Translations under genes and position numbers: made by a program | IMG/VR virus record: IMGVR_UViG_3300045960_000077 | Coordinates: 1 to 47,421 of that record | Source of the DNA: a virus | Reading direction: 5' to 3' (one strand) | Length of the DNA stretch: 47,421 nt | Part shown: piece by piece, positions 33,812 to 41,997 of the stretch | How positions within the stretch are numbered: position 1 is the stretch's first letter | Layout: every line of letters starts with the position of its first letter | Notes under the pieces: model-generated | Told to the model about the DNA's origin: nothing | Databases searched by the model: none | The model's input: only the letters and a program-made list of their open reading frames with translations

Positions 33812-34055
33812 CGATACCTCGCATTTTGTGTATTCATGTACTATATTAGTCAAATTGCGCTCATTTTATTGAAAAAATAGCTAATTTAGTCTTTAAAGCT
33901 ATCAAATGATGAGATCTAGAACTATTTTTAGCAACTCAGTTCTCGATAACGATAACAAGGGTATAATGGTTTCAACATACTTCAAACGTAAAGCAGAAAT
34001 TAAAACCATTTCATATGAACTCATCAAAACGGTATAGGTTAAAAGGGGTTAAATA
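33812..34055. promoter_or_regulatory. Divergent intergenic control region
   Basis: About 240 bases without a gene separate the minus-strand late block from the plus-strand block. For the plus direction, GGGTATAATGG (TATAAT at 33962-33967) is a good -10, but no clear -35 is found. For the minus direction, ACTAATATAGTACATGA (TATAGT near 33836-33842) resembles the late motif before the sheath. A GATAAC direct repeat lies at 33945-33956. An AAGGGG site precedes the ATG of the terminase small subunit. No tRNA or hairpin terminator is evident. Confidence 0.5.
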
Positions 34056-34661
34056 ATGGCCAATGATGGAAAGAAGATTGAAAATGACAGCATCCGAGAA
34101 GTTCAGTCAAAACTGAATGAATTGAATCGAATCGTAAGAGAAAAAGATGCGACCGTAGAATCAATCCCAGAAGTTTCTTTAATTCAGAAATATCAGAATG
34201 AAAGCCTTCCAGACGTAGTTGAGGATGAGCAATTTGCCAGCTTGTGTGAGCAAACTGCAGCACTTCAGTACAATGGTTCGAAGAAAGAAGACATCTGTAA
34301 AGCACTTGAAATAGACGCCAGAAAATATAAAGAAATTGTCTTATCACAGGATTTCATTGACATCAAGCGTCGTATTGCTGAAGACCACAAAGTAACTATT
34401 CTTTCAAAAGTCTTGGGACAGGTTGATGCTGCTATTTTTGCTTTGTCGGAATTGTTAGATACTGCCGATGAAGACAGAGTAAAACTAAATGCAGCGGCTT
34501 TAGTATTAGAGCACGCTTCTAGACTTCTAGAAGATCAAAAGTCTTCGTTCCCCAGCATAAGCAATGTCATTAAAGATGCTGCTAATAGTGGCGAACCAGT
34601 CACACTTACTTTAGCCCAAGTTATTATGCGCCAGCGTGACGAACGTGGCCTCAACCGTTAA
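34056..34661 (+). CDS. Terminase small subunit (putative)
   Basis: The 201-residue product is acidic and helical, starting MANDGKKIENDSIREVQSKL. A helix-turn-helix-like segment occurs around 70-95: 'YNGSKKEDICKALEIDARKY', then 'KEIVLSQDFIDIKRRIAEDH'. It is followed by a coiled part (about 100-165) and ends with a tail containing 'SSFPSISNVIKD'. Small terminases bind pac or cos DNA through such a helix-turn-helix and assemble as rings. It is immediately followed by a Vsr-like nuclease and the large terminase, which supports this call. An AAGGGG site lies before the ATG. Confidence 0.65.
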   Translation: MANDGKKIENDSIREVQSKLNELNRIVREKDATVESIPEVSLIQKYQNESLPDVVEDEQFASLCEQTAALQYNGSKKEDICKALEIDARKYKEIVLSQDFIDIKRRIAEDHKVTILSKVLGQVDAAIFALSELLDTADEDRVKLNAAALVLEHASRLLEDQKSSFPSISNVIKDAANSGEPVTLTLAQVIMRQRDERGLNR

Positions 34662-35032
34662 TGAAAGAGTTCGATTATGACGGAGCAGAACGGCTCAAAA
34701 AAAGAAATGCCTTCGCTCATGTTAACAAAAGACCAGTCAAACGGTCAGGGCCAAATAAAGTGGAATGGAAGTTATGGAAAATTCTTGGCCCATCGTTTAC
34801 TTACACAGGCGATGGATCCTATAAGATCGACAACCTTAGACCCGATTTCATTAGCAAAACTAGGAAGCTTGTTATTGAAGTCTACGGAAATTATTGGCAT
34901 CGAAATGAGCCAATCCAAAAAACAATGCAAAGAATCAGTCGATTTGAAAGACAAGGATGGCGAGTAATAATCATATGGGAGCATGAAGTTCATGACCCAG
35001 TAAAATTAAGTAGGAAGTTGGCATTAATATGA
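34661..35032 (+). CDS. Vsr/DUF559-like endonuclease
   Basis: The 123-residue product shows the Vsr/DUF559 pattern: 'NLRPDFI' (Asp 62), 'RKLVIEVYGNYWHR' (Glu 73, then Trp-His 79-80) and 'RISRFERQGWRVIIIWEHEV'. These align with the nuclease core of very-short-patch repair enzymes and the DUF559 family, PD-(D/E)xK-like nucleases. It overlaps the small-terminase stop by one base and the large-terminase start by four. Such genes near terminases may be homing-type or packaging-associated nucleases. The fold call is firm; the role is open. Confidence 0.75.
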   Translation: MKEFDYDGAERLKKRNAFAHVNKRPVKRSGPNKVEWKLWKILGPSFTYTGDGSYKIDNLRPDFISKTRKLVIEVYGNYWHRNEPIQKTMQRISRFERQGWRVIIIWEHEVHDPVKLSRKLALI

Positions 35033-36780
35033 CAGACACAACTGCAATGGAGCAATTAGTACAACGTGCTCTGACCGACCATAGATTCTTTATCGAAACT
35101 TTTATCAGCATTAAAGATAAAGATCGATATATCGTACCATTCGTATTTAACCCAATTCAGGAATTATTCTTCACTAAATATGAAGAAATGAACGCGAAGG
35201 GTGTTAGACGACACATCATTCTCAAACCCCGCCAGTTAGGATTTACCACTCTTGTTTGTGCTCTCTTTCTTACAGAATGTATCCTCGTGCCTAATACGGT
35301 TGCAGCAATCATTGCACACGATGCTGAATCTACGGCAAGAATATTTGAAATCACTAAACTCATGTACGAAAAACTGCCCGAAGAAATCAGGCCTATTAAG
35401 AAGTACTCATCAAAACGAGAAATCGTGTTTGAAGATATCGGCAGCAAGATCTTCATCGGTACTGCAGGGTCGGTTGGGTTTGGCCGAGGAACCACAATCA
35501 ACCTACTACATTGTTCAGAGTACGCGTTCTGGGAAAAACCAGAAGAACTCCTTCCCTCCCTCTTAGAAACTGTCCCTAAAGACAACGGTGTTATCATCTA
35601 CGAAACCACGGCAAATGGATATAACCATTTCCATGATGACTATCTAGTCGCTAAAGCAACGAGTGATATGGATCGAAGATTGAATCAAATTGCCTATCCT
35701 CATTTCTATAGATGGTTTGACCACCCAGAATATTTCTTTGATGTTCCCGTTGGAGGGCCCGAAGAAGAGTATATAAAGAGCTCTCTAAACAAAGACGAAG
35801 AAAGCATGATCAAAGTCCACGGTCTTTCTTATGGACAAATAGCTTGGAGAAGATCTAAACAATCTTCACTAAAAGACAAGTTCATGCAAGAATATCCCGA
35901 AGATGATATTTCGTGCTTCATTGCATCAGGTAAGCCCTTCTTCGATCGTTCTATCATCAAGTCAATCGGTATATGGCTTGAAGAAAATAAGGTCGATGAG
36001 TGGAAGAAAAAGCAGATGGAAGACAAAATAACCATCTTCAAGAATTATATTCCGGGTGATCAATATATTCTATGTGTAGATCCCGCCGAAGGAAACCCTC
36101 AGTCTGATAATTCATCGGCATATATCTTGAGACTGAATAAAGAGCCAATATTCATTGAGCAGTGTGCAGAGATTTCCGATAAATTAGCGATGCCAAAATT
36201 CTATAGACTTCTATATCATTTGGGTGCTCTTTATGGATTCCCAAAATTAGCAATAGAACGAAATAATCACGGTCATCTATTGAATTATTGGGCTGCGAAT
36301 GGATTCATGCAAGATCAAGTGAAGCTATTGGATAACTATCCTAATATATACATGGGAAAAGACGGTAAACCGGGATTTATCACTTCTAGTACCACTCGTC
36401 CTTTGATTCTTGATAATCTCGCTGAATTGTTGAGAAATAACATGCTTGTTATATATTCGAGAATTTGGCTAGATCAAGCGCTCTCTTTTGTGTATAATGA
36501 TTCAGGTAGGCCAGAAGCTCAGGGTAATAAGAAAGATGATAGCATTATCGCAACAGGAGTTGGAAGCTTCGTTCTGATCAATGAAAAACAATCGTCCTCT
36601 TTCTCATTCGTAAACAAAGATTTATTTGGTGTCAGCCCATCTGAGCAACCTAAAGTGTCAGTTTATGATAAAAAAGCTCTAATTTATGATGATAGCAATA
36701 AACATCCTCTAGATTTTAACGTCGTTCTTGGTGAAACTGCTGTAGAGATCGACTGGAAACAATATATCGGAGACAAATAA
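35029..36780 (+). CDS. Terminase large subunit
   Basis: The 583-residue product carries both domains. ATPase: 'HIILKPRQLGFTTL' (residues 62-75, viral Walker A), 'INLLHCSEYAF' with Asp/Glu-like Ser-Glu 163-164 (Walker B), and 'YETTANGYN' (191-199, motif III). Nuclease (RNase H-like): 'YILCVDPAEG' (Asp 351), 'LAIERNNHGH' (Glu 410) and 'KKDDSIIAT' (Asp 503/504). It powers DNA packaging and cuts the concatemer. Length and motifs are complete. The start overlaps the Vsr-like gene by ATGA. Next is the portal. Confidence 0.93.
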   Translation: MTDTTAMEQLVQRALTDHRFFIETFISIKDKDRYIVPFVFNPIQELFFTKYEEMNAKGVRRHIILKPRQLGFTTLVCALFLTECILVPNTVAAIIAHDAESTARIFEITKLMYEKLPEEIRPIKKYSSKREIVFEDIGSKIFIGTAGSVGFGRGTTINLLHCSEYAFWEKPEELLPSLLETVPKDNGVIIYETTANGYNHFHDDYLVAKATSDMDRRLNQIAYPHFYRWFDHPEYFFDVPVGGPEEEYIKSSLNKDEESMIKVHGLSYGQIAWRRSKQSSLKDKFMQEYPEDDISCFIASGKPFFDRSIIKSIGIWLEENKVDEWKKKQMEDKITIFKNYIPGDQYILCVDPAEGNPQSDNSSAYILRLNKEPIFIEQCAEISDKLAMPKFYRLLYHLGALYGFPKLAIERNNHGHLLNYWAANGFMQDQVKLLDNYPNIYMGKDGKPGFITSSTTRPLILDNLAELLRNNMLVIYSRIWLDQALSFVYNDSGRPEAQGNKKDDSIIATGVGSFVLINEKQSSSFSFVNKDLFGVSPSEQPKVSVYDKKALIYDDSNKHPLDFNVVLGETAVEIDWKQYIGDK

Positions 36781-38511
36781 ATGCCTAGAAAGAAAACGCC
36801 AACTGCGAAATCAAGTTTATCATACGCATTTGCTGATGACAGTAGCGTCGTAGGGGCAACTCAGCAAGACCTCGCAGATTTAGAAAAAGCGCAAAAGGTT
36901 GCTTTGTCGGGTGGTAAAGTCCTCGACAAGCAAGACCCAAGAGATCAAGTCCCAGTCACGAAATTCTATGATCCTCTTTTTGTTCTTGACTACCTTCAGT
37001 TTAAAACCAAGAATGCTTCATGGGCTCTTAGCTATCAGTTACTCAGAAAAATCTCTTACCGAAATGGTGTTATTGCGTCAATAATCAATACTAGAATCAA
37101 TCAATGCGGATTATTTGCTACGCCCTATATCATGCCGAATGATAGAATTGGGTACACGATTACGCCCAAAGATAAAAAGTATCAATATATGTTGAAACAA
37201 GCCGACCCCAACAAGAAAGTTCCAAACGTCTCTGAAGAAGAAGTTAGAACGATCATGGAAATCGGTGAATTCATAGATAATTGTGGTACGACCGACACTA
37301 AAATGAGAGACCCTCAAAGAGACGACTTCGGAACATTCCTTAGAAAAATTATTAGAGATAGTCTGACGTTTGACCAACTTTGTTTCGAAATTGTCAAAGA
37401 TCCCGTTACAGGTAAACCTTCGGCATTCTATGCAGTCGATTCAGGAACTATTAGATTGTCAGATCCCAAGACAAGGATCGAAAAGGGAATTTATTATGTC
37501 CAATTCATTGACGGAAATCTCTACACAGCTTATGACTACGGAGAGATGGCCTTCGCAGTTAGAAATCCTACAACAGATATCAAAGCTAATGGATATGGAA
37601 TTTCAGAAATTGAAATGGCCCTCAACTACATCTCTTCACAAATCTATGGAGAAGAATATAATAAAAAATTCTTCACCCAAGGATCAACACCAAAAGGAAT
37701 AATAAATATCAAGGGATCAAATGTACCTAGAGAAGAACTAGATGCATTTCGTAGAGCATGGCACGCTCAACTGACGGGTGTTGCAAATGCCTGGAAAACC
37801 CCTATCCTTTCATCAGAAGGTGGCGTTGATTGGATTAATCTCGGTCAATCCAATAGAGATATGGAATTCGGCAGATGGTTAGAATATCTAGTAAACGTCG
37901 TTTGTGGTGTTTATCAAATAGATCCTGTTGAAATCAATTTCCCTAACAAGGGCGGTGTATCAGGACAGTCGAGACCAATGAATGATTCGTCAGCAATTGA
38001 AAGAATCAAGTTCTCGAAGGATAAGGGACTTGTCCCTTTGCTAAGATTCATCGAAAAGACGATCAACAGATATCTCGTATTCCCTCTTACTGACGGTAAA
38101 TATGAATTTGCTTTCCACGGCTATACCGACCTCATTGAAGAGCAGAAGATCAGGCTTGAAAAGCAAGAAGTCGAATATCTCAAAACCGTGAATGAAATCA
38201 GAGCTCAATATGGATTGAAAGAAATCCCATCAGGTGATATTATTCTCAATCCTGTCTATGCTCAAGCCAAGATGGCTGCTGATGCAGCCGCTGCAGAGCA
38301 GGGACAGCCTCCTGAAGGCGAAGAACAAGATCAAGAAGATCAAGAAGAAAATGATTTTAATCCGAATGAAGAAGGCGAAGAAGATGATGTTGCTGCTGAT
38401 GAGAGTGGTGAAGATGAAAGTGGAGAACTAGATGATTATGGCGGTAATTATAATGCTATGGGGCCAACCTCAGCCGCCGGAATGCTTCCAACAGGTGGAA
38501 TTTTGCCATAA
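36781..38511 (+). CDS. Portal protein
   Basis: The 576-residue product directly follows the large terminase. Visible segments: 'NGVIASIINTRINQCG' (early helix), 'YAVDSGTIRLSDPKTR', 'NGYGISEIEMALNYISSQIY' (typical portal stretch, GxSxxxxA then 'IYGEEYNKKFFTQGSTPKGI'), and 'YLVNVVCGVYQIDPVEINFP'. It forms the 12-subunit ring for DNA entry. The C-terminal tail (about 500-576) is strongly acidic with Glu/Asp/Gly repeats, probably disordered. GGAGA precedes the ATG. The family match is strong. Confidence 0.92.
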   Translation: MPRKKTPTAKSSLSYAFADDSSVVGATQQDLADLEKAQKVALSGGKVLDKQDPRDQVPVTKFYDPLFVLDYLQFKTKNASWALSYQLLRKISYRNGVIASIINTRINQCGLFATPYIMPNDRIGYTITPKDKKYQYMLKQADPNKKVPNVSEEEVRTIMEIGEFIDNCGTTDTKMRDPQRDDFGTFLRKIIRDSLTFDQLCFEIVKDPVTGKPSAFYAVDSGTIRLSDPKTRIEKGIYYVQFIDGNLYTAYDYGEMAFAVRNPTTDIKANGYGISEIEMALNYISSQIYGEEYNKKFFTQGSTPKGIINIKGSNVPREELDAFRRAWHAQLTGVANAWKTPILSSEGGVDWINLGQSNRDMEFGRWLEYLVNVVCGVYQIDPVEINFPNKGGVSGQSRPMNDSSAIERIKFSKDKGLVPLLRFIEKTINRYLVFPLTDGKYEFAFHGYTDLIEEQKIRLEKQEVEYLKTVNEIRAQYGLKEIPSGDIILNPVYAQAKMAADAAAAEQGQPPEGEEQDQEDQEENDFNPNEEGEEDDVAADESGEDESGELDDYGGNYNAMGPTSAAGMLPTGGILP

Positions 38512-38536
38512 ATAATAGCAATTAAGGAGATGTAAG

Positions 38537-39211
38537 ATGGCTGGTGAACAATCAACCGAAAAAACTTCAACGACAAAATTGATTTCAGTGTTCTTTCCGT
38601 TGAAGCCGTTAAAAAACAAGTTCTCTGAGAACTTCATTAGTATACAGATTGCCGACTTCATACCAAAGTTAGTGAAGTATACTGATAAATCAATAATCTA
38701 TAAGATTGATAAAGAGCGTTTCTATACATATGACCTCAAAGAAGAATCGTTTGACGATAAATTCGATGTAGTTGACAATCAAACTATTGTTGTCATTTTC
38801 AGTATAGACAAGAGCTCTCAGATAGATATAACAAATCTATTTGAACCCGATTTTTCAAAAAATATAAACACTATCCGGATCCACCGCAAACGAGTGGATT
38901 CTGTGGCTGCAGGGCTGGCTAAGCCCTCGTATATTTTCTATACTATCAACAGTACGAAACTCCTCAATAGTATCGTTCCGATCATCCAGAGCGATAAACC
39001 AGAAAATGGCGAAGCTGTGGGTGGAAAGACTTATTTCATTCTTGGTGCAAATAATGCTAAACGAGATATTAATCCTCTAGAGAAAGCATTTACGACTGAA
39101 AAAATCTGTAGAATGAACTACGTTACTACAATAGATTATGATAATATTATATTCAATGAAGATTACGCCAAGAATCTCAAGAGAAAGATCAATAGTCAAA
39201 TAAAGTTCTGA
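38537..39211 (+). CDS. Conserved-looking unknown protein after the portal
   Basis: The 224-residue product is mixed alpha/beta with an even spread of Lys and Asp: 'VFFPLKPLKNKFSENFISIQ', 'DNQTIVVIFSIDKSSQIDIT', and 'GGKTYFILGANNAKRDINPL'. No motif, membrane segment or signal peptide. It lies between portal and SSB and has AAGGAG before the ATG. It may be an accessory head or early protein; I do not recognise it. The gap to the next gene holds an extended -10 promoter, so it may end the packaging unit. Confidence 0.5.
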   Translation: MAGEQSTEKTSTTKLISVFFPLKPLKNKFSENFISIQIADFIPKLVKYTDKSIIYKIDKERFYTYDLKEESFDDKFDVVDNQTIVVIFSIDKSSQIDITNLFEPDFSKNINTIRIHRKRVDSVAAGLAKPSYIFYTINSTKLLNSIVPIIQSDKPENGEAVGGKTYFILGANNAKRDINPLEKAFTTEKICRMNYVTTIDYDNIIFNEDYAKNLKRKINSQIKF

Positions 39212-39236
39212 ACCCGCAAAAGCAGCGCGCATGTTG

Positions 39237-39245
39237 TGGTATAAT
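39237..39245 (+). promoter_or_regulatory. Extended -10 promoter TGGTATAAT
   Basis: TGGTATAAT (TG at 39237-39238, one base, TATAAT at 39240-39245) in a 63-base intergenic gap, 30 bases before the SSB start. It fits an extended -10 sigma70-type promoter; no good -35 is needed with this form. It would drive SSB, recA and the genes beyond. Confidence 0.6.
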
Positions 39246-39274
39246 AAAATTACAATGCATGGAGGTTATTACAA

Positions 39275-40141
39275 ATGCGGATTAGACCCAAGGAAACGTT
39301 CGAACAGACACACCAGAAATTTTCTTCTAACGGCGGTTCGTTCGGAACCGTAGAATTCTTAAAATTCTCGAAGGATCAGGTTTACGAATTTTACATAGTC
39401 CCTAAAGTCGTCTCAATCGACTTAGAGCAGGACGAATGTGAAATCGATTATCCTTTCGAGGAAGTAAACACTCACTTCGGCACCTATGATTTCATGCGAA
39501 ACTATGCAAGCATGAAACCACAGCGTATCAACTGTACAGGATGTGCTATTGATCATTGGATGTCAGAAACAAGGCTCCCAAAGTCGGTCTTCAAAGTAGC
39601 AGTTCCCACCAAATTTTTTGTCGCCTACTTAATTCATGAAAAGAAAATCAAAATCGGGTGGTTTCAAGATTATCTCTATTCTATTCTAATGGAGAAGATT
39701 GCCAAGTTGATGACCGACAAGGAAATCAATTTGATTGATGCTCTTCGCCACAAAGTCAAATTATTTACAAACTCTCAAAACAAATTTGATATTGAAGTGA
39801 ACTCTGAAGTTGCTATACCGACAGATTCTCAGGGTTTTAAGACTATTCTAGTCTCTGTTAACCAGAAGCCCCTCGATAAGCTCATCGACCAGCAGGTCAC
39901 ATGTGATCCCGAAACAATCAATGCAGTCCTTCATGCATTGCAAGATTATACACAAGACGTATTAAAAACTGAAAGAAACGCAGAAGTTGCGGAAAAGATG
40001 GAAGCTAAATCAAAACAATTTGAGGCTTCTTTAGAAGGATTCAAGAAAGATTCAGATTATAAGCCAGGCGGCAATGAACCCTTTGTTGAGTCAGTCGGCC
40101 CCGCCTCAGAACCAGAAGTCGATGACGACGTACCATTTTAA
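39275..40141 (+). CDS. Single-stranded DNA-binding protein with bacterial SSB-type tip
   Basis: The 288-residue product has an N-terminal OB-like region (about 20-120) with 'GTVEFLKFSKDQVYEFYIVP' and 'INCTGCAIDHWM' (a CxxC that could bind zinc as in T4 gp32), then a helical part, then a Glu/Lys-rich linker and an acidic end 'PEVDDDVPF'. That last tip nearly equals the bacterial SSB C-terminus, which binds partner proteins. It precedes recA. GGAGG precedes the ATG. The SSB call rests on the tip, the context and the domain layout. Confidence 0.75.
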   Translation: MRIRPKETFEQTHQKFSSNGGSFGTVEFLKFSKDQVYEFYIVPKVVSIDLEQDECEIDYPFEEVNTHFGTYDFMRNYASMKPQRINCTGCAIDHWMSETRLPKSVFKVAVPTKFFVAYLIHEKKIKIGWFQDYLYSILMEKIAKLMTDKEINLIDALRHKVKLFTNSQNKFDIEVNSEVAIPTDSQGFKTILVSVNQKPLDKLIDQQVTCDPETINAVLHALQDYTQDVLKTERNAEVAEKMEAKSKQFEASLEGFKKDSDYKPGGNEPFVESVGPASEPEVDDDVPF

Positions 40142-40151
40142 GGAGAAATAA

Positions 40152-41192
40152 ATGAGAGTTAAGGCAGGAAAAGAAGAAGCGACCCCGACTAATGGAAAGA
40201 AGAAGGGTCCCGGACTTCTAAAGATACGTGAAGCAATTTTCGGCAGCGCCGAACAGATTCAAATTGATGCATTCGAATTCATACCAACGGGTATTCCAAC
40301 ACTAGATAGAAAATTAGGAGGAGGAATAATCATTGGAGGAGTTGTTGAGCTTCTAGGACTAGAAGCGACAGGGAAATCTACGTTAGCCGCAATGATTGCC
40401 GCTCAAGCGCAGAAAAGAGATATGCCTGTTGTTTATCTTGACACAGAAGCAGCAACATCAATGGCGAGACTAAAGATGCTAGGAGTAGATATCGATTCAC
40501 TCATCTATGTTCAGCCAGGATGTCTAGAGGATGTCTATGATACTATAGGACAAGTCCTCTTATCAAAAGTAAAAGAGAAATCATGGGAGGGACCAGCATT
40601 GATTGTCTGGGATTCATTGGCTCAAACTCCAAGCAAGAAGGAAATTGAAATGGAAGAGGGCGATGAATACACTAAGGAAATGGCAGTCAGAGCCAGAGTC
40701 AATTCGATGGGTCTCCGCAAGCTCACCCTCCCAATTCAGAAAGCCCAAGTAACCCTACTCATAGTCAATCAAGTCAGAGAAAACGTTGGTCAGACATTCG
40801 GTGAGAAATATTCATCGCCTGGTGGACATGCACCAAAGTTTGCTTCTATCCAAAGAATTAAACTCGATGCTACGAATACTGTGAAAATTGATGAAGCAGC
40901 GGGAATTACTGGGAAGAAAGTTAGAGCCAAGACCATTAAAAACAAAGCTTATACTCCTCTACTAGAGACAGACCTCATTTTTAATCATTCAACGGGATTA
41001 TTTGATGAGGCACTCACTGTTTATGAAGAATTAAAAAGTCAGAAAAGATTGACTACTGGGACTACAAACGAACTTAATCTTAATCAGGACGTTACTGATT
41101 CCTCTTCTACTGGAATTGTTAAGTTTAGACGAAAGGAATGGGATCAAGTCTATACGGCAAACAAAGACAAGATCTATGCCATACTCAAATGA
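40152..41192 (+). CDS. recA-like: RecA/UvsX-type recombinase
   Basis: The 346-residue product has 'GLEATGKST' (69-77; Walker A), 'PALIVWDSLAQTP' (Walker B) and the L2-like region 'LLIVNQVRENVGQTFGEKYS' followed by 'GGHAPKFASIQRIKL'. It performs strand exchange in recombination-dependent replication. The L2/GG segment is closer to bacterial RecA than to T4 UvsX. The N-terminal extension (about 1-25) is basic. GGAGA precedes the ATG. The next gene overlaps its stop by ATGA. Confidence 0.9.
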   Translation: MRVKAGKEEATPTNGKKKGPGLLKIREAIFGSAEQIQIDAFEFIPTGIPTLDRKLGGGIIIGGVVELLGLEATGKSTLAAMIAAQAQKRDMPVVYLDTEAATSMARLKMLGVDIDSLIYVQPGCLEDVYDTIGQVLLSKVKEKSWEGPALIVWDSLAQTPSKKEIEMEEGDEYTKEMAVRARVNSMGLRKLTLPIQKAQVTLLIVNQVRENVGQTFGEKYSSPGGHAPKFASIQRIKLDATNTVKIDEAAGITGKKVRAKTIKNKAYTPLLETDLIFNHSTGLFDEALTVYEELKSQKRLTTGTTNELNLNQDVTDSSSTGIVKFRRKEWDQVYTANKDKIYAILK

Positions 41193-41821
41193 CAAAAAAG
41201 ATGTACTTCGACAATGCAAAAGTTGAAGAGCTCATCGTTGAATGGCAGAAAACAAGAGACCCGGCAATCATTGATGAGTTAAACCCGATTTTTAAGCAGC
41301 TTATAACAGGAGTTATTGGACGGTATAAACTGCTTCGTAGGAATTTTGTTAACGATGACTTATCGCAAGAAGCATGGGTGGGAATTTTAGAAGCCGCACC
41401 CAAGTGGAGCAAAGAAAAGGGAGATGCATTTTCATATTTCACCGGAGTAGCTAGAAATAAAATTTTCTGGTATTTGAAGTCTTATTATCAGGACACTTCA
41501 ATGAATTCAGAAGATCCGTCTAAACTAGCTCTAGATGATTCGACACTCAGCTTTGAACTTGGATCAGACGAAGAAAATGGGTTTGAAAACATGTCTGCAA
41601 TTAGAGATTACATACTAAAGCTGACGCCTGACAACTTGAACCTTCCAGATGATGAGAGTTATGGTATAATATTAGATAGCATAAAAATGAAAATCATGCA
41701 CGGTGATAGTGTGAAATATGAAGATCTCATTAAAGAGACACAAAAAGAAATAGGACATCCAAAAAAGAAAGTGCGATTTGTACTGGATGCAATCTATTCG
41801 CATTTTATGGGGGAAACATGA
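41189..41821 (+). CDS. RNA polymerase sigma factor, late-gene type (gp55-like)
   Basis: The product is 210 residues from the ATG at 41189, which overlaps the recA stop as ATGA; an in-frame ATG at 41138 lies inside recA and is less likely. Region 2 is clear: 'NDDLSQEAWVGILEAAPKWS' followed by 'KGDAFSYFTGVARNKIFWYLK', the sigma region 2.1-2.2 pattern (DLxQEAxxGxxxA). It lacks a canonical region 4, like T4 gp55. It should direct host RNA polymerase to late TATAAATA-type promoters. The C-terminal part is helical and charged. Confidence 0.78.
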   Translation: MTKKMYFDNAKVEELIVEWQKTRDPAIIDELNPIFKQLITGVIGRYKLLRRNFVNDDLSQEAWVGILEAAPKWSKEKGDAFSYFTGVARNKIFWYLKSYYQDTSMNSEDPSKLALDDSTLSFELGSDEENGFENMSAIRDYILKLTPDNLNLPDDESYGIILDSIKMKIMHGDSVKYEDLIKETQKEIGHPKKKVRFVLDAIYSHFMGET

Positions 41822-41997
41822 GCAAGCCAGAATATCAAGATCTAGTTGATGTACTTAGAAAAGTCTGGAAGGCCACAAGAGTCGAATCAGCACTCAACAT
41901 CGAATGGGCCAATTATCCTGTAGAAGTTTTTGACGAGCTTACTGAAATCGTCATGGAATTAGAAATTCCGCACGAAAATGATCCTGAACATGAGTGA
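41818..41997 (+). CDS. Small acidic protein between sigma factor and exonuclease
   Basis: The 59-residue ORF starts with the ATG at 41818, which overlaps the sigma stop as ATGA, and ends at the TGA (41995-41997), which overlaps the start of the exonuclease. The sequence is acidic and helical: 'YQDLVDVLRKVWKATRVESA' and 'FDELTEIVMELEIP'. The tight coupling on both sides makes it a real gene. Function unknown; a small regulator or adaptor is possible. Confidence 0.7.
   Translation: MSKPEYQDLVDVLRKVWKATRVESALNIEWANYPVEVFDELTEIVMELEIPHENDPEHE

Noticed and set aside
33812-33853. TTG start upstream of the 62-residue leader ORF
   Set aside because: No ribosome site there; the ATG at 33811 has GAGG at the right distance.
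41661-41670. TGGTATAAT inside the sigma factor gene as a promoter
   Set aside because: It is coding sequence in AT-rich DNA; similar hits occur in other genes (43.7 and 46.6 kb), so it cannot be separated from chance.
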